Shown: positions 44,252 to 53,887, counted from the stretch's first letter. The stretch is 64,000 nucleotides of DNA from Rhodobacteraceae bacterium EhC02 (GCA_001650895.1 LXYH01000023.1:124001-188000), one strand, 5' to 3'. Made by a program: numbers and translations. The notes: a model not told the origin generated them from the letters alone.

Positions 44252-46790
44252 TCACGATCCGTCCGGGGACGATGACAAGCTTCTTGGGCGCGGCCCCATC
44301 CAGCGCCTTGACCACAGCATCATGGGCCAGGACGATCTTTTCAAGCTCTGCCTTGTCGATCTCGCGCGCCACGCTGATTTCCGCGCGTCGCTTGCCGTTG
44401 ATCTGGATCGGCAGCACCACCGTGTCGTCGATCAGCATCGATTCGTCGGCCACGGGCCAGTCTGCCGCCGCGATCAGGCCATCACCCCCCAGAAGGGACC
44501 AGATTTCCTCGGACAGGTGCGGGGTCATCGGGGCCATCAGTTGCGCCAGCGTGCGGGCTGCGGTGCGGCGCGCCTCGGTACCGGCGGTGGATTTGGCCAG
44601 CGTGTTGGTGAAGGCGTAAAGACGGGCGATGGCCGCGTTGAAGCCGAAGGATTCGATGCCGCCCGTCACCTCGTGGATGCATTTGTGCATCGCGCGCAGC
44701 AGGTCTTCGTCCGCGGCATTGGGCGCCTCGTCCGAGGCGGCGATATCGGCGGCGATGCGGTGCACGCGGGCCAGATGCTTGAACGTCGCCTCGGCGCCCG
44801 AGGCGGTCCATTCCACGTCACGTTCGGGCGGGCTGTCGGACAGAACGAACCAGCGTGCGGTATCCGCGCCATAGGCAGAGATGATGTTGACCGGATCGAC
44901 CACGTTCTTCTTTGACTTGGACATTTTGGCCGAGGGAATGATTTCGACCGCTTCGCCGGTGGCGATCAGGCGGCCATTCTCGACATCTTCGGGCAGGTGA
45001 TAGACCGGACGGCCGTTGGCGTCGCGCGTCTGGTAGATTTCATGCGTGACCATGCCCTGGGTAAACAGGGCATCAAAGGGTTCGCGCGCCTTGTCGGGCA
45101 GGTGGCCGGTGATGTTCATCGCCCGCGCGAAGAAGCGCGAATAAAGCAGGTGCAGAATCGCATGTTCGATGCCGCCGATATACTGATCGACATTCATCCA
45201 GTATTCGGCCTCGGCCATATCCGTGGGGGTTGCGGCATGGGGCGCGGTGAAGCGCGCGTAATACCACGAGCTGTCCACGAACGTGTCCATCGTGTCGGTC
45301 TCGCGCCGCGCAGGCGCGCCGCATGTGGGGCAGGTGCAGTCGCGCCATGTCGGGTGACGGTCCAGCGGGTTGCCGGGCACGTCGAAGGTGACGTCGTCGG
45401 GCAGGCGGATGGGCAGGTTTTCCTTCGCCTCGGGCACCACGCCGCAGGTGTCGCAATGCACGACCGGAATCGGGCAACCCCAGTAGCGTTGCCGCGACAG
45501 GCCCCAGTCGCGCAGGCGGAACTTGGTGACGCCGTGACCGACGCCATTGCTTTCGCAGAAGGTGATGGCGGCTTCGACGGCCTGTTCGCCGGTCTGCCAT
45601 GCCTCGCCTGCGAACCCTTTGTTGTAGAATACCTTTTCCGACTTGAGCGGCACATAGGCTTCGGTCAATTCGGTCGCGCTGTCTTCGGAGGGCAGGAAGG
45701 TCGAGATGATCGGCAGGCCGTATTTCGTGGCAAAGTCGAAGTCGCGCTGATCATGCGCGGGGCAGCCAAAGATCGCGCCCGTGCCGTAATCCATCAGGAT
45801 GAAGTTGGCGATATAGACCGGCAGTTCCCAGGCGGTGTCGAAGGGATGACGCACGCGCAGGCCAGTGTCGAAGCCCTTCTTTTCAGCTTTTTCAAGCGCT
45901 TCCTCGGTCGTGCCACCCTTGCGGCAATAGGCGCAGAAGGCCGCGACCTCGGGGTTGTCACGCTCAAGCTGGCGGGCCAGCGGATGATCGGGCGAGATGC
46001 CCACGAAGCTGGCGCCCAGCAGGGTATCGGGGCGAGTGGTATAGACCTCGATCCGGTCGGTGCCATGCGGTCCGTCGATCAGCGAGAAGGCGAATTGCAG
46101 GCCGCGCGACTTGCCGATCCAGTTCGACTGCATCAGCCGCACCTTGGCGGGCCAGTTGTCCAGCCCGTCCAGCGCGGTCAGCAGTTCTTCGGAATAGTCG
46201 GAAATCTTGAAGAACCACTGCGTCAGCTCGCGCCGTTCGACATCGGCGCCCGATCGCCAGCCCTTGCCGTCGATCACCTGCTCATTGGCAAGAACGGTCA
46301 TGTCGACCGGGTCCCAGTTCACCACGGCGTTCTTGCGATAGACCAGGCCCTTTTCCAGCATATCGAGGAAAAGCGCCTGCTGCTGGCCGTAGTATTCGGG
46401 ATCGCAGGTGGCGAACTCGCGGCTCCAGTCGATGGACAGGCCCAGCGGTTTCATCTGCGCGCGCATGTCCGCGATGTTCTGATAGGTCCAGTCCTTGGGG
46501 TGGCCGCCAATCGCCATCGCGGCGTTTTCGGCCGGCATGCCGAAAGCGTCCCAGCCCATCGGGTGCAGCACGTTGAAGCCCTTGGTCACCTTGTAGCGCG
46601 CGATCACGTCGCCCATCGTGTAGTTGCGCACATGCCCCATGTGGATGCGTCCCGACGGATAGGGGAACATTTCCAGCACGTAATATTTCGGCTTGGTCGT
46701 CTGGCTGCCCGGCACGGCGCGGAACAGGCCGGCGCTGTCCCAGGCTGTTTGCCATTTCGCTTCGATCTGGGCGGCATCATAGCGTGACAT
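44238..46790 (-). CDS. leuS: Leucyl-tRNA synthetase
   Basis: Charges tRNA-Leu in the cytoplasm. The 850-residue class I synthetase has the HIGH-equivalent [11 protein letters not shown] near the N-terminus, the CP1 editing domain, a zinc-type CPTCGAP segment, the catalytic KMSKSKKN near residue 630 and the C-terminal anticodon-binding helices. Length is normal. It heads the leuS-lptE-holA operon. Upstream on the opposite strand is a glycosyltransferase. Confidence 0.97.
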   Translation of the reverse strand: MSRYDAAQIEAKWQTAWDSAGLFRAVPGSQTTKPKYYVLEMFPYPSGRIHMGHVRNYTMGDVIARYKVTKGFNVLHPMGWDAFGMPAENAAMAIGGHPKDWTYQNIADMRAQMKPLGLSIDWSREFATCDPEYYGQQQALFLDMLEKGLVYRKNAVVNWDPVDMTVLANEQVIDGKGWRSGADVERRELTQWFFKISDYSEELLTALDGLDNWPAKVRLMQSNWIGKSRGLQFAFSLIDGPHGTDRIEVYTTRPDTLLGASFVGISPDHPLARQLERDNPEVAAFCAYCRKGGTTEEALEKAEKKGFDTGLRVRHPFDTAWELPVYIANFILMDYGTGAIFGCPAHDQRDFDFATKYGLPIISTFLPSEDSATELTEAYVPLKSEKVFYNKGFAGEAWQTGEQAVEAAITFCESNGVGHGVTKFRLRDWGLSRQRYWGCPIPVVHCDTCGVVPEAKENLPIRLPDDVTFDVPGNPLDRHPTWRDCTCPTCGAPARRETDTMDTFVDSSWYYARFTAPHAATPTDMAEAEYWMNVDQYIGGIEHAILHLLYSRFFARAMNITGHLPDKAREPFDALFTQGMVTHEIYQTRDANGRPVYHLPEDVENGRLIATGEAVEIIPSAKMSKSKKNVVDPVNIISAYGADTARWFVLSDSPPERDVEWTASGAEATFKHLARVHRIAADIAASDEAPNAADEDLLRAMHKCIHEVTGGIESFGFNAAIARLYAFTNTLAKSTAGTEARRTAARTLAQLMAPMTPHLSEEIWSLLGGDGLIAAADWPVADESMLIDDTVVLPIQINGKRRAEISVAREIDKAELEKIVLAHDAVVKALDGAAPKKLVIVPGRIVNVVI

Positions 46791-46958
46791 CGGATGACCT
46801 CTTGTTCGGGCTGCGGGGTCCCTTGGACCAGTTCAGAGCGCGTGATAGGCCCGCTTTGGCCCACGGTCTAGGGGCGGCGCGCAAAAATGCGGGTCTGTGC
46901 AGGGCAAATTTGCCTTGTATAAGGGGTTGGCGGGACGAGTAGGGAACGGTTTTCCAGA

Positions 46959-48218
46959 ATGCGGGTGCTTTTCATCCACCAGAATTTTCCGGGTCAGTTC
47001 AAGCATCTGGCGCCAGCGCTGGTGCAGCGGGGCCATGATTGCCTGGCCCTGACCCTGCGCGTCAAGGAAGCAGCCACCTGGAACGGCGTGCGCGTCTTGC
47101 CCTATGCGATCAAGCGCCGGCCGGGTCAGGGCGTGCATCCCTGGCTGGCCGATACCGAAACCAAGGTGATCCGGGGCGAGGCCTGTTACCGCGCGGCCCG
47201 CGCCTTGCGACAGCAGGGATATGTGCCCGATCTGATCGTGGCGCATCCCGGCTGGGGCGAGGCGATGTTTCTGCGCGATGTCTGGCCGCAGGCGCGCATC
47301 GGTCTCTATTGCGAGCTATACCACCTGTCGGACCCCGATCACCTTGGGTTCGATCCCGAATTCATGCCAAGGGTCGATCAGGTCGAGCGGCTGCGCATCC
47401 GCATGAAGAACCTCAACAACCTGATCCATCAACCGCTCTGCGACATGGGAATCAGCCCCACACGGTTTCAGGCCGATACCTTTCCCGCAGCCTATCGCGA
47501 CCGGATCAGCGTGATCCATGACGGGATCGACACCGATCATCTGACGCCAGATCCCGCCGCGCGTTTTGATCTTGCCGATGGCCGGACGCTGACCCGCGAC
47601 GACGAGGTGATCACCTTCGTCAATCGCAACCTCGAGCCCTATCGCGGCTACCATGTCTTCATGCGCGCGCTGCCGGACCTGCTTGCGCGACGGCCGCAGG
47701 CACAGATCCTTGTCGTTGGCGGAGACCAGGTGTCCTATGGTGCGAAACCACCCAACGGGCAGACATGGAAGCAGATTTTCATCGATGAGGTGCGCGGCCG
47801 CATTCCTGATGAAGACTGGTCGCGGGTGCATTTCCTGGGGCGGATTCCCTATGATCGCTTCGTGACGCTGCTGCAGGTGTCACGCGTGCATCTCTACCTG
47901 ACCTACCCTTTCGTTCTCAGCTGGTCACTGTTCGAAGCGATGAGCGTCGGGGCCGCGATCGTGGCCAGCGACACCGCCCCTGTGCGCGAGGCTGTCCGCG
48001 ACGGCGAAACCGGATTTCTGGTGGATTTCTTCGATGGCCGCGCGCTGGTGGACCGTGCCTGCGCCTTGCTGGACGATCCCGATCTGCGGCAGCGCTTCGG
48101 GCAGGCGGCCCGTTCACATGTGCGGGGCAAATATGAACTCAGCCGCATATGCCTGCCGAAGCAGCTTGAGTGGATCGAGCGTCTGGCCGCGGCAAGCCCC
48201 GGCCAGATCAGCGATTAG
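46959..48218 (+). CDS. Glycosyltransferase family 4 protein
   Basis: A 419-residue GT-B enzyme transferring sugars from a nucleotide donor, probably to a surface polysaccharide. It opens VLFIHQNFPGQFKHLAPALV, a start typical of a subgroup of bacterial GT4 proteins, has SVIHDGIDTDHLTPDP in the linker, and ends with the donor-binding region (SWSLFEAMSVGAAIVASDT, APVREAVRDGETGFLVDFFD with the conserved E-x7-E). It overlaps the DUF3576 gene by 4 bp at its 3' end in convergent orientation and sits between DUF3576 and leuS, which are normally adjacent in this group of bacteria as I recall. No other polysaccharide genes are nearby. Confidence 0.9.
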   Translation: MRVLFIHQNFPGQFKHLAPALVQRGHDCLALTLRVKEAATWNGVRVLPYAIKRRPGQGVHPWLADTETKVIRGEACYRAARALRQQGYVPDLIVAHPGWGEAMFLRDVWPQARIGLYCELYHLSDPDHLGFDPEFMPRVDQVERLRIRMKNLNNLIHQPLCDMGISPTRFQADTFPAAYRDRISVIHDGIDTDHLTPDPAARFDLADGRTLTRDDEVITFVNRNLEPYRGYHVFMRALPDLLARRPQAQILVVGGDQVSYGAKPPNGQTWKQIFIDEVRGRIPDEDWSRVHFLGRIPYDRFVTLLQVSRVHLYLTYPFVLSWSLFEAMSVGAAIVASDTAPVREAVRDGETGFLVDFFDGRALVDRACALLDDPDLRQRFGQAARSHVRGKYELSRICLPKQLEWIERLAAASPGQISD

Positions 48219-48703
48219 CGGCGCCCGTCTGCGATGCGCAACTGACGCGCGCGGGACAGGATCGCATCCTCGACGGCGCGCTGGGTTCCGGCGGCAACCG
48301 GACCGGAGCGCGTTTGCAATGCCACGCTGAGCGCGCGCGCCTCAAGCGCGGGATCCTTGATATGCACCGTGCCGCGATAGGCCTGACCACCACCCGGCGG
48401 GGTGCCATAACCAAAGACGATCACGCCCGTGAAGGGATCGACCGATTCGATGGGCATGAAGTTCAGCACATCCAGCGATGCGTTCCAAAGATAGCGGTTC
48501 ACCTCGACCGACACGTCTGGCGGATTGCGCCGGAATGCATCGAAGATCGACTGACCCGTATTGAAGGCGTTCGCATCGCGCCCGGCGTCAAAGATGACCG
48601 GCGGGCCGTCTGCCTGGGCATCGTCATCGGCGCGATTGCCGCAGGCGGCCAGGGCGAAAACCAGCAATCCCGCAGTGAAAACCCTGAAAGCGTGCTGTTT
48701 CAT
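48215..48703 (-). CDS. DUF3576 family lipoprotein
   Basis: A 162-residue lipoprotein with signal sequence and lipobox (LLVFALAACGNRAD, Cys near residue 21). The mature part carries family segments IFDAFRRNPPDVSVEVNRYLW, FMPIESVDPFTGVIVFGYG and RARQLRIADGRR. DUF3576 is an alphaproteobacterial envelope family without assigned function, usually just upstream of leuS. Here a rightward glycosyltransferase intervenes. ATG 48703 is used because the extra Met at 48706 adds nothing. Confidence 0.85.
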   Translation of the reverse strand: MKQHAFRVFTAGLLVFALAACGNRADDDAQADGPPVIFDAGRDANAFNTGQSIFDAFRRNPPDVSVEVNRYLWNASLDVLNFMPIESVDPFTGVIVFGYGTPPGGGQAYRGTVHIKDPALEARALSVALQTRSGPVAAGTQRAVEDAILSRARQLRIADGRR

Positions 48704-48984
48704 CATTGCCCAGCCCAGTTTGGAAATTCCATTGTCACCGTCCTAGCCAAGCCTGCCCTGCGGGGCAAGCTCTTTGCTGAAACGCGCGCGCACGCGGGCG
48801 TGCAGCGGTTGCCGCCTGATGCGGTCCGTCGTCCAATGTGTGACATAGGTGCACCACGTCCCACGGGTTTGCTCCGTTATCTTCTGGATCGCTTGCATCG
48901 GGCAGGCAAAAAGAGCGAAACGATTGCCATACCCAAGGCAGACTCGCTGTTTTGGGCAATCTTTGAAAAACCGAGGGCAACGAA

Positions 48985-49902
48985 ATGAAAAACCTTCTTA
49001 TCGCAACTACCGCGCTGGTCGCTACCGCTGGTGTTGCTGTCGCAGACGTCAAAGTCTCCGGCTACGCACGTTTTGGCGCACTGTACAACGACGGCGTCGC
49101 AGCCGGCGCTGACGAAATCAACACCGCAAGCCGCCTGCGCCTGCAGTTCGACGCCACCACCGAAACCGATGGCGGCCTGACCCTGGGTGTGCGTCAGCGC
49201 TTCCAGGCCGAAGAGAACTCGGCAAACGCTGGCGGTAACGGCGCTCGCTTCTACGCAACCACCGGTGGCCTGACCATCGCGATGGGCAACATCCTGGGTG
49301 TGATCGAAGCTGCTCCGAACCTGTACCTGCCGACCAAATCGGCTGGCGTTGGCCTGGAAGGCAACAGCTTCCGTTCGCTGGCAGCCAACACCATCTCCAA
49401 CGGCGGCGTGTTCGGCTGGACCGCATACTCCAGCGGTGGCGCAGGCGCGACCGATGGCGTTGAAGTTCTGTACAGCATGAACGGCCTGGGCCTGCACGCA
49501 CACAGCACCGACACCTCCTACGGTATCGGCGCAAACTACGCCTTCGGTGACTACAAAGTTGCAGTCGCTTACGAAGAGTGGAACGACGGCGCACGTGACG
49601 GCGACAGCATCCTGTTCGCTTCGGTTGGCGGCAGCTTCGGCGCGTTCGACGCAGCTCTGTCCTATGCTGACACCGACTACACCGGTGTGACCGCAGAGAA
49701 GATCTCGCTGCGCGCTGGCTACAAAGCAAACGACGCTCTGTACGTCTACGGCTTCGCTGCTGACGAAAACAACGGCATCGATGCAACCTTCGGCCTGGGT
49801 GCATCCTACGGCCTGGGCGGCGGCGCTTCGGTTGAAGGCGGCTGGACCCAGAACGAAGCAGGCGACAACCTGGTTTCGGCTGGTATCTTCTTCTCGTTCT
49901 GA
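48985..49902 (+). CDS. Porin (intact copy)
   Basis: General outer-membrane porin of the Rhodobacter type, 305 residues. A normal signal peptide (MKNLLIATTALVATAGVAVA) is followed by DVKVSGYARFGALYND, sixteen-strand barrel sequence with a Gly/Asp-rich eyelet loop, and the C-terminal Phe. The ATG is preceded by GAGGGCAACGAA. Its upstream 281-bp region holds no gene and should contain the promoter. It is the likely expressed copy and the probable parent of the decapitated copy at 1521-2528. Confidence 0.92.
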   Translation: MKNLLIATTALVATAGVAVADVKVSGYARFGALYNDGVAAGADEINTASRLRLQFDATTETDGGLTLGVRQRFQAEENSANAGGNGARFYATTGGLTIAMGNILGVIEAAPNLYLPTKSAGVGLEGNSFRSLAANTISNGGVFGWTAYSSGGAGATDGVEVLYSMNGLGLHAHSTDTSYGIGANYAFGDYKVAVAYEEWNDGARDGDSILFASVGGSFGAFDAALSYADTDYTGVTAEKISLRAGYKANDALYVYGFAADENNGIDATFGLGASYGLGGGASVEGGWTQNEAGDNLVSAGIFFSF

Positions 49903-49963
49903 TCCAGAACGCAGAGTTGAACAAGGAAGGGCAGGTCTTCGGACCTGCCCTTTTCTTTTGCGC
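48991..49963 (+). repeat. Long inverted repeat, copy B (porin gene plus terminator)
   Basis: Partner of 1460-2465 in opposite orientation. The match includes the 3' untranslated region and terminator without change, ending at TTTTGCGC, after which the two loci are unrelated. Confidence 0.75.
49927..49959 (+). terminator. Rho-independent terminator of the intact porin
   Basis: AAGGGCAGGT/ACCTGCCCTT stem with a C(UUCG)G loop and a TTCTTTT tail, 24 bp after the stop. Identical to the copy at 1464-1496. Confidence 0.88.
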
Positions 49964-50011
49964 GGACATGGTGTTTTCATGCGCCCAGGCCGAACAACCA
50001 GGGTGAATGCC

Positions 50012-50665
50012 ATGTCATTGTCCGAGATCAAGACCCGAATCGCCAAAGCCTGCGCCGCCGCCGGACGGGCCGAGGACAGCGTGACCCTGATCGCGGTGTC
50101 GAAGGTGCAGCCGAATGAACGGGTCGCCGCCGTACTGGATCAGGGCCACCGCGTCTTTGGCGAAAACCGTGTGCAGGAGGCGGCCGGCAAGTGGCCCGAA
50201 TTCCGCAAGACTTATGACGGCATCGCGCTGCATCTGATCGGGCCCTTGCAGACCAACAAGGCGCGGCAGGCCATGGAGCTGTTCCAGGTGATCCATTCCG
50301 TGGACCGTCCCAAGGTGGCCCAGACCATCGCGCGGCTGGCGCAAGAGATGGGATATTGTCCCGACATTTTCCTGCAGATCAACACCGGAGAAGAGCCGCA
50401 GAAAGCAGGGGTGATGCCGTCAGACGCGGATGCTTTCGTGGCCGAGGCGCGGGCGCTGGATCTGCCTGTGCAGGGGTTGATGTGCATTCCCCCGGTCGAT
50501 GAGGAGCCAGCGCTGCATTTTGCCCTCCTGGCCAGGATCGCGGAGCGCAACGGGCTGTCCGGCCTGTCGATGGGGATGAGCGGCGATTTCGAAACCGCCA
50601 TCGCGCTGGGGGCTACGCATATCCGTGTGGGATCGGCCATCTTCGGAGAGCGGGCTTACGACTGA
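50012..50665 (+). CDS. YggS family pyridoxal-5'-phosphate homeostasis protein
   Basis: A 217-residue PLP-binding TIM-barrel protein without a known catalytic reaction; family members (YggS/PLPBP) control PLP and amino-acid balance. Lys in LIAVSKVQPNERV is the PLP lysine; other family segments are GENRVQEA, LHLIGPLQTNKARQA, INTGEEPQKAGV and GLSMGMSGDFETAIALGATHIRVGSAIFG. ATG 50012 follows CAGGGTG by about 7 bases; GTG 50003 is the alternative. Confidence 0.92.
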   Translation: MSLSEIKTRIAKACAAAGRAEDSVTLIAVSKVQPNERVAAVLDQGHRVFGENRVQEAAGKWPEFRKTYDGIALHLIGPLQTNKARQAMELFQVIHSVDRPKVAQTIARLAQEMGYCPDIFLQINTGEEPQKAGVMPSDADAFVAEARALDLPVQGLMCIPPVDEEPALHFALLARIAERNGLSGLSMGMSGDFETAIALGATHIRVGSAIFGERAYD

Positions 50666-50678
50666 CGCGTCGCGCCGT

Positions 50679-50701
50679 GGATATTTAGAGCAAGAAGAAA
50701 C
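50679..50701 (+). repeat. Dispersed 23-bp intergenic element, copy 3
   Basis: GGATATTT, variable triplet AGA, GCAAGAAGAAAC. It lies 13 bp after the YggS stop and 6 bp before the end of the convergent L,D-transpeptidase-like gene. Confidence 0.8.
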
Positions 50702-50707
50702 CCAGGG

Positions 50708-51211
50708 TCATGCCACGATCAGGCGACAGCCGTGGCGCAGGTGTGCGGCGATCCATTGCAGGTGATCCCGGCGCAGGGCGATGCAGCCTTCGGTCGGGTA
50801 TCCCGCGCGGCGGCGCTGGTGGATGAAAATGGCCGAGCCGCGCCCGCGTTCCGCGCGGGGCCAGTTCCAGTCGGTGATCAGGATCAGATCATAAAGCGGG
50901 TCGGCGCGGCGCAGCCTTTCGTGGCTGTAGGGGTAGGGTGCGCGGACCATGAGGTTGTAATCCTCGTGCCGGGGATCGTCGGACCACAGGTCGCCGGGGC
51001 GGATCGGCAGGGCCCAATCGGCAGGGCGCGCCATGCGGTCGGGGCGATAGAGCATGCCCACGATGCCGTGGATGCCGCGCGGGGTTGCGCCGTCGCCTTC
51101 GCGTTTCGTGTCGCTGATACCGCCACGCCCGATGGAGCAGGGGAAGGTACGGCCCGCAAAGCGCAGGCCCATCGGGGTCAGAACCATGTCTGCCGCGCGC
51201 GCGGTGGTCAC
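50708..51211 (-). CDS. L,D-transpeptidase (YkuD) family protein
   Basis: A 167-residue YkuD-fold protein. The catalytic segment reads [19 protein letters not shown], with His and the nucleophilic Cys; the usual SHGC is replaced by TEGC, as in one branch of the family. It has no signal peptide or membrane anchor, unlike periplasmic transpeptidases that crosslink peptidoglycan, so export or function is unclear. The GTG start overlaps the ribA stop by 4 bp (GTGA), implying translational coupling. Confidence 0.85.
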   Translation of the reverse strand: MTTARAADMVLTPMGLRFAGRTFPCSIGRGGISDTKREGDGATPRGIHGIVGMLYRPDRMARPADWALPIRPGDLWSDDPRHEDYNLMVRAPYPYSHERLRRADPLYDLILITDWNWPRAERGRGSAIFIHQRRRAGYPTEGCIALRRDHLQWIAAHLRHGCRLIVA

Positions 51212-52299
51212 AGCAGATGTCCCGATTTGGCGGACTTGGTGGCAAGATAGGCGCGGTTATGGGCGTTTTCCCCCACTTTCAGCGGCACGCGTTCGGTCAC
51301 GGTGATCCCCTGCTTTTCCATCATCGCGATCTTGCGCGGATTGTTGGTCAGCAGACGCACCGAGGTGAAGCCCATCGACTTGAGGATCTCGGCGCCAAGG
51401 CGGAAATCGCGCTCGTCATCCTCGAAGCCCAGGCGATGGTTCGCCTCGACCGTGTCGAAACCCTGGTCCTGCAGGGAATAGGCGCGCATCTTGTTGGCAA
51501 GGCCGATGCCGCGCCCTTCCTGGTTGAGATAGAGCAGCACACCCGCCCCTTCTTCGCCCATCTGCGCCAGGGCGCCATGCAATTGCGGTCCGCAGTCGCA
51601 TTTCAGGCTGCCCAGCACATCGCCGGTAAAGCAGGCCGAATGAAGCCGCGCCAGAACGGGCTTGTCGCGGGCGGGTTGGCCGATCTCGAAGGCGTAATGT
51701 TCTTCGCCACCATCTTCGGGGCGGAAGATATGCAGCCTTCCCGCCTCTGCGGCGGATACCGGCAGGCGCGCGCTGACCACGGGGTGGGGTTCGGGTGCAG
51801 CAGCCAGCAGCGGGCGGGCGCGGGGTGCGTCGATCCGGGTCAGGCCGTGGTTGGCGGCGAAACCGGCCGGATCGGCCAGGGGCAGAACCAGCGCAGCCGG
51901 CAAGAGCCGTGCTGTCTTGGTCAGGATCACAGCCAGGCGATGCAGATCGGCCGCGCCGTCGCGTTGCGTGACAAGCGGGCCTTTCATCGGCGTTTTCAGG
52001 TCATCCGCCGGATCTGCGACACCCAGGACCCAGGCCAGGCTTGATCCGTGGGGCAGGACCACGCGGGCGAGATCACCGTCATAGGTGCGGGCCTTCAGCG
52101 TCTCGGCGCGCCGCGCAGTCAGGGCAAGAACGGGTGTGCCACCCAGCGCGTGCAGATCCGCCAGCCTTTGCGCATCCAGCGTCTCGGCGGCCAGTACAAG
52201 AACGCCTGTGCCGTTTTCCGTCAGCACAACGGGCACGCCCATGCGCAGATCTGCGCGGGCGCGGGCCAGGATTTCTGTAACATCAGGGCTGAAGCTCAT
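51208..52299 (-). CDS. ribA: GTP cyclohydrolase II
   Basis: First enzyme of riboflavin synthesis, converting GTP to the pyrimidine precursor. The C-terminal ~200 residues hold the RibA catalytic domain: the zinc cysteines in [20 protein letters not shown], the active-site [17 protein letters not shown] and the C-terminal [11 protein letters not shown]. The N-terminal ~150 residues are a degenerate RibB-like domain that lacks dihydroxybutanone-phosphate synthase motifs, common in alphaproteobacterial RibA. It forms a coupled pair with the L,D-transpeptidase-like gene. Confidence 0.92.
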   Translation of the reverse strand: MSFSPDVTEILARARADLRMGVPVVLTENGTGVLVLAAETLDAQRLADLHALGGTPVLALTARRAETLKARTYDGDLARVVLPHGSSLAWVLGVADPADDLKTPMKGPLVTQRDGAADLHRLAVILTKTARLLPAALVLPLADPAGFAANHGLTRIDAPRARPLLAAAPEPHPVVSARLPVSAAEAGRLHIFRPEDGGEEHYAFEIGQPARDKPVLARLHSACFTGDVLGSLKCDCGPQLHGALAQMGEEGAGVLLYLNQEGRGIGLANKMRAYSLQDQGFDTVEANHRLGFEDDERDFRLGAEILKSMGFTSVRLLTNNPRKIAMMEKQGITVTERVPLKVGENAHNRAYLATKSAKSGHLL

Positions 52300-52456
52300 G
52301 CCGTTTGTTGCGCCTATGCGTGCTGCGATCTGGGTTTTACGCTTCTATCTGAAACATTTGCACACTGCTTTACACGACAGCGTGAGAGAATGGCACCCTG
52401 TCTTGTCGGCATTGTCCCGCAGGCGCATCTTGTCCGCAAGCACAGGAGGGAAACCT

Positions 52457-53143
52457 ATGGCACAATTGAAGAAAATACTGCTGGTGGACGATGACGAGGA
52501 TCTGCGCGAGGCGCTGAGCGAGCAGCTTGTCATGACCGAGGACTTCGATGTCTTTGAGGCTGGAAACGGGTCAGAGGCGATGAAGCGCGCGAAGGAAGCG
52601 CTTTATGATCTGGTCATTCTTGACGTTGGCCTTCCCGATACGGACGGCCGCGAACTGTGCCGGCTGATGCGCAAGCAGGGGGTCAAGTGCCCGATCCTGA
52701 TGCTGACCGGCCACGACAGTGATGCCGATACGATCCTGGGCCTGGATGCCGGGGCCAATGACTATATCACCAAGCCGTTCAAGTTTCCGGTCCTGCTGGC
52801 CCGGATCCGCGCGCAGCTTCGCCAGCATGAGCAGAGCGAGGATGCCGTTTTCACGCTTGGGCCCTACACGTTCAAGCCCGCGATGAAGATGCTGGTCACC
52901 GAGGACGACAAGAAGATCCGCCTGACCGAAAAAGAGACGAATATCCTGAAATACCTCTATCGTGCGACCGAAGGCGTGGTGCCGCGTGATGTGCTTTTGC
53001 ACGAGGTCTGGGGCTATAATGCAGGCGTTACGACCCACACGCTTGAGACACATATCTACCGCCTGCGTCAAAAGATCGAGCCTGATCCTTCGAACGCGCG
53101 GCTGCTTGTCACGGAATCGGGTGGGTACCGTCTTGTTGCATAA
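52457..53143 (+). CDS. cenR: OmpR-type response regulator, CenR-like
   Basis: A 228-residue two-component response regulator. The receiver domain has the acidic pocket (VDDDE), phospho-acceptor Asp in LVILDVGLPDTDGRE and conserved Lys in DYITKPFKFP; the C-terminal winged helix ends THTLETHIYRLRQKIEPDPS. The strong similarity in the linker and receiver to Caulobacter CenR (DVGLPD/DVDLPD, LGLDAGANDY) suggests the envelope-regulating essential regulator CenR, but this is recalled, not computed. No sensor kinase is adjacent. The ATG follows AGGAGGGAAACCT, one of the best ribosome sites in the window. Confidence 0.9.
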   Translation: MAQLKKILLVDDDEDLREALSEQLVMTEDFDVFEAGNGSEAMKRAKEALYDLVILDVGLPDTDGRELCRLMRKQGVKCPILMLTGHDSDADTILGLDAGANDYITKPFKFPVLLARIRAQLRQHEQSEDAVFTLGPYTFKPAMKMLVTEDDKKIRLTEKETNILKYLYRATEGVVPRDVLLHEVWGYNAGVTTHTLETHIYRLRQKIEPDPSNARLLVTESGGYRLVA

Positions 53144-53182
53144 GGGATGCACTTTCGACATGTCTGCATGGCGCCCACTGTC

Positions 53183-53224
53183 TTGATGCAGATCAAAGTG
53201 GTATCCTGTCATTAGGATTAATTT
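53183..53224 (+). promoter_or_regulatory. FNR/FixK-type box with -10 element
   Basis: TTGAT-GCAG-ATCAA at 53183-53196 is a perfect FNR (anaerobox) palindrome. A -10-like TAATTT lies at 53219-53224. The inferred start at about 53231 puts the box centre (53189.5) at -41.5, the canonical class II activation position. The only transcript unit that fits downstream is the candidate small RNA at 53231-53317. Confidence 0.6.
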
Positions 53225-53230
53225 TTCTAC

Positions 53231-53317
53231 AGCATTTCACGAGACCCCGTCGCATATGCGGGTCATCATATGCACCTCCCTGTTGGACTGCCCCGGCCTG
53301 GTGCCGGGGTTTTTTTT
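53231..53317 (+). ncRNA. Candidate FNR-dependent small RNA (~87 nt)
   Basis: Between the FNR-box promoter and a strong terminator is a non-coding interval with a 7-bp hairpin (GCATATG/CATATGC, 53252-53273), then an unpaired CCTCCC (53275-53280) complementary to Shine-Dalgarno sequences, then the terminator hairpin. A hairpin, an exposed anti-ribosome-site CCUCC and an intrinsic terminator is the layout of many alphaproteobacterial trans-acting sRNAs. The region lies 87 bp after cenR's stop and so could also be the processed 3' end of the cenR mRNA. Transcription is inferred. Confidence 0.5.
53291..53317 (+). terminator. Strong Rho-independent terminator
   Basis: CCCCGGC/GCCGGGG stem with a five-base loop followed by eight T. 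It would end both the candidate sRNA and cenR read-through. Confidence 0.9.
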
Positions 53318-53887
53318 GTCCGGGGTCCTGCGATCGTCCGCATTGTATCGCATTGCGAAACAACTGTTTGGCTTTCATGGACATTTGCGGGAAGGTTCCA
53401 TTCCTTGATCATGGCGATCACGGGTTGCAAAGGAAATTGTCATATCGGCAAGCCTGGATTCCCGGCGGCCGAACCTTTGCGGCCAGGGCCTGCCCACCCG
53501 CAAAACCATCCGGTGATTCTTCGGGCGGGTGCCGCGATGCCCGTTCCGGTGGCACGGGCATCGCCGGAACGCCCAACCCCCGGACGCATTTCTTCCAAAA
53601 AATAGGCAAATGCTTCGAATCGGTCACTTTGCCCTGTTGATGTCCTAAAAATGCTGCACCTGCGAAGCGGCTTGTTGCAAGCGCAGCATCGTCTGTTCTG
53701 AATTGGGACAGCCGTTGTCATGCAGGCGACGCGCCGAGGCCGCGCAGAGGGCCGATCCTGGCAGATACACCCCCTGCGCGACTGCAACACACATGTTGCG
53801 GATGGCCAGATGACCCGCCGTGCCACTTGCTGGCCCATGCGGGACAAAAGGCCCATCGCGCAGATAAGCGACTGGGGATATTATTCA
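53318..53887. other. Intergenic region upstream of urtA, no gene recognised
   Basis: About 570 bp holding the urtA promoter and leader. No reading frame with convincing codon use is present. The notable content is the pair of competing hairpins at 53534-53570. Confidence 0.5.
53534..53570 (+). promoter_or_regulatory. Mutually exclusive hairpins in the urtA upstream region
   Basis: GCGATGCCCG (53534-53543) pairs perfectly with CGGGCATCGC (53555-53564). Alternatively GTTCCGG (53543-53549) pairs with CCGGAAC (53564-53570). The two helices cannot form together. No T-tract follows, so this is not a simple terminator; it may be a leader switch or an sRNA, or chance in GC-rich DNA. Confidence 0.3.

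Noticed and set aside
46833-47246. Minus-strand 137-codon frame between leuS and the glycosyltransferase
   Set aside because: Mostly antisense to the glycosyltransferase 5' end and without family motifs.
53550-53565. Sigma-54-like TGGCAC-N5-TCGCC upstream of urtA
   Set aside because: The -12 half lacks the TTGC core, and the site is over 320 bp from the gene and inside a stable hairpin.
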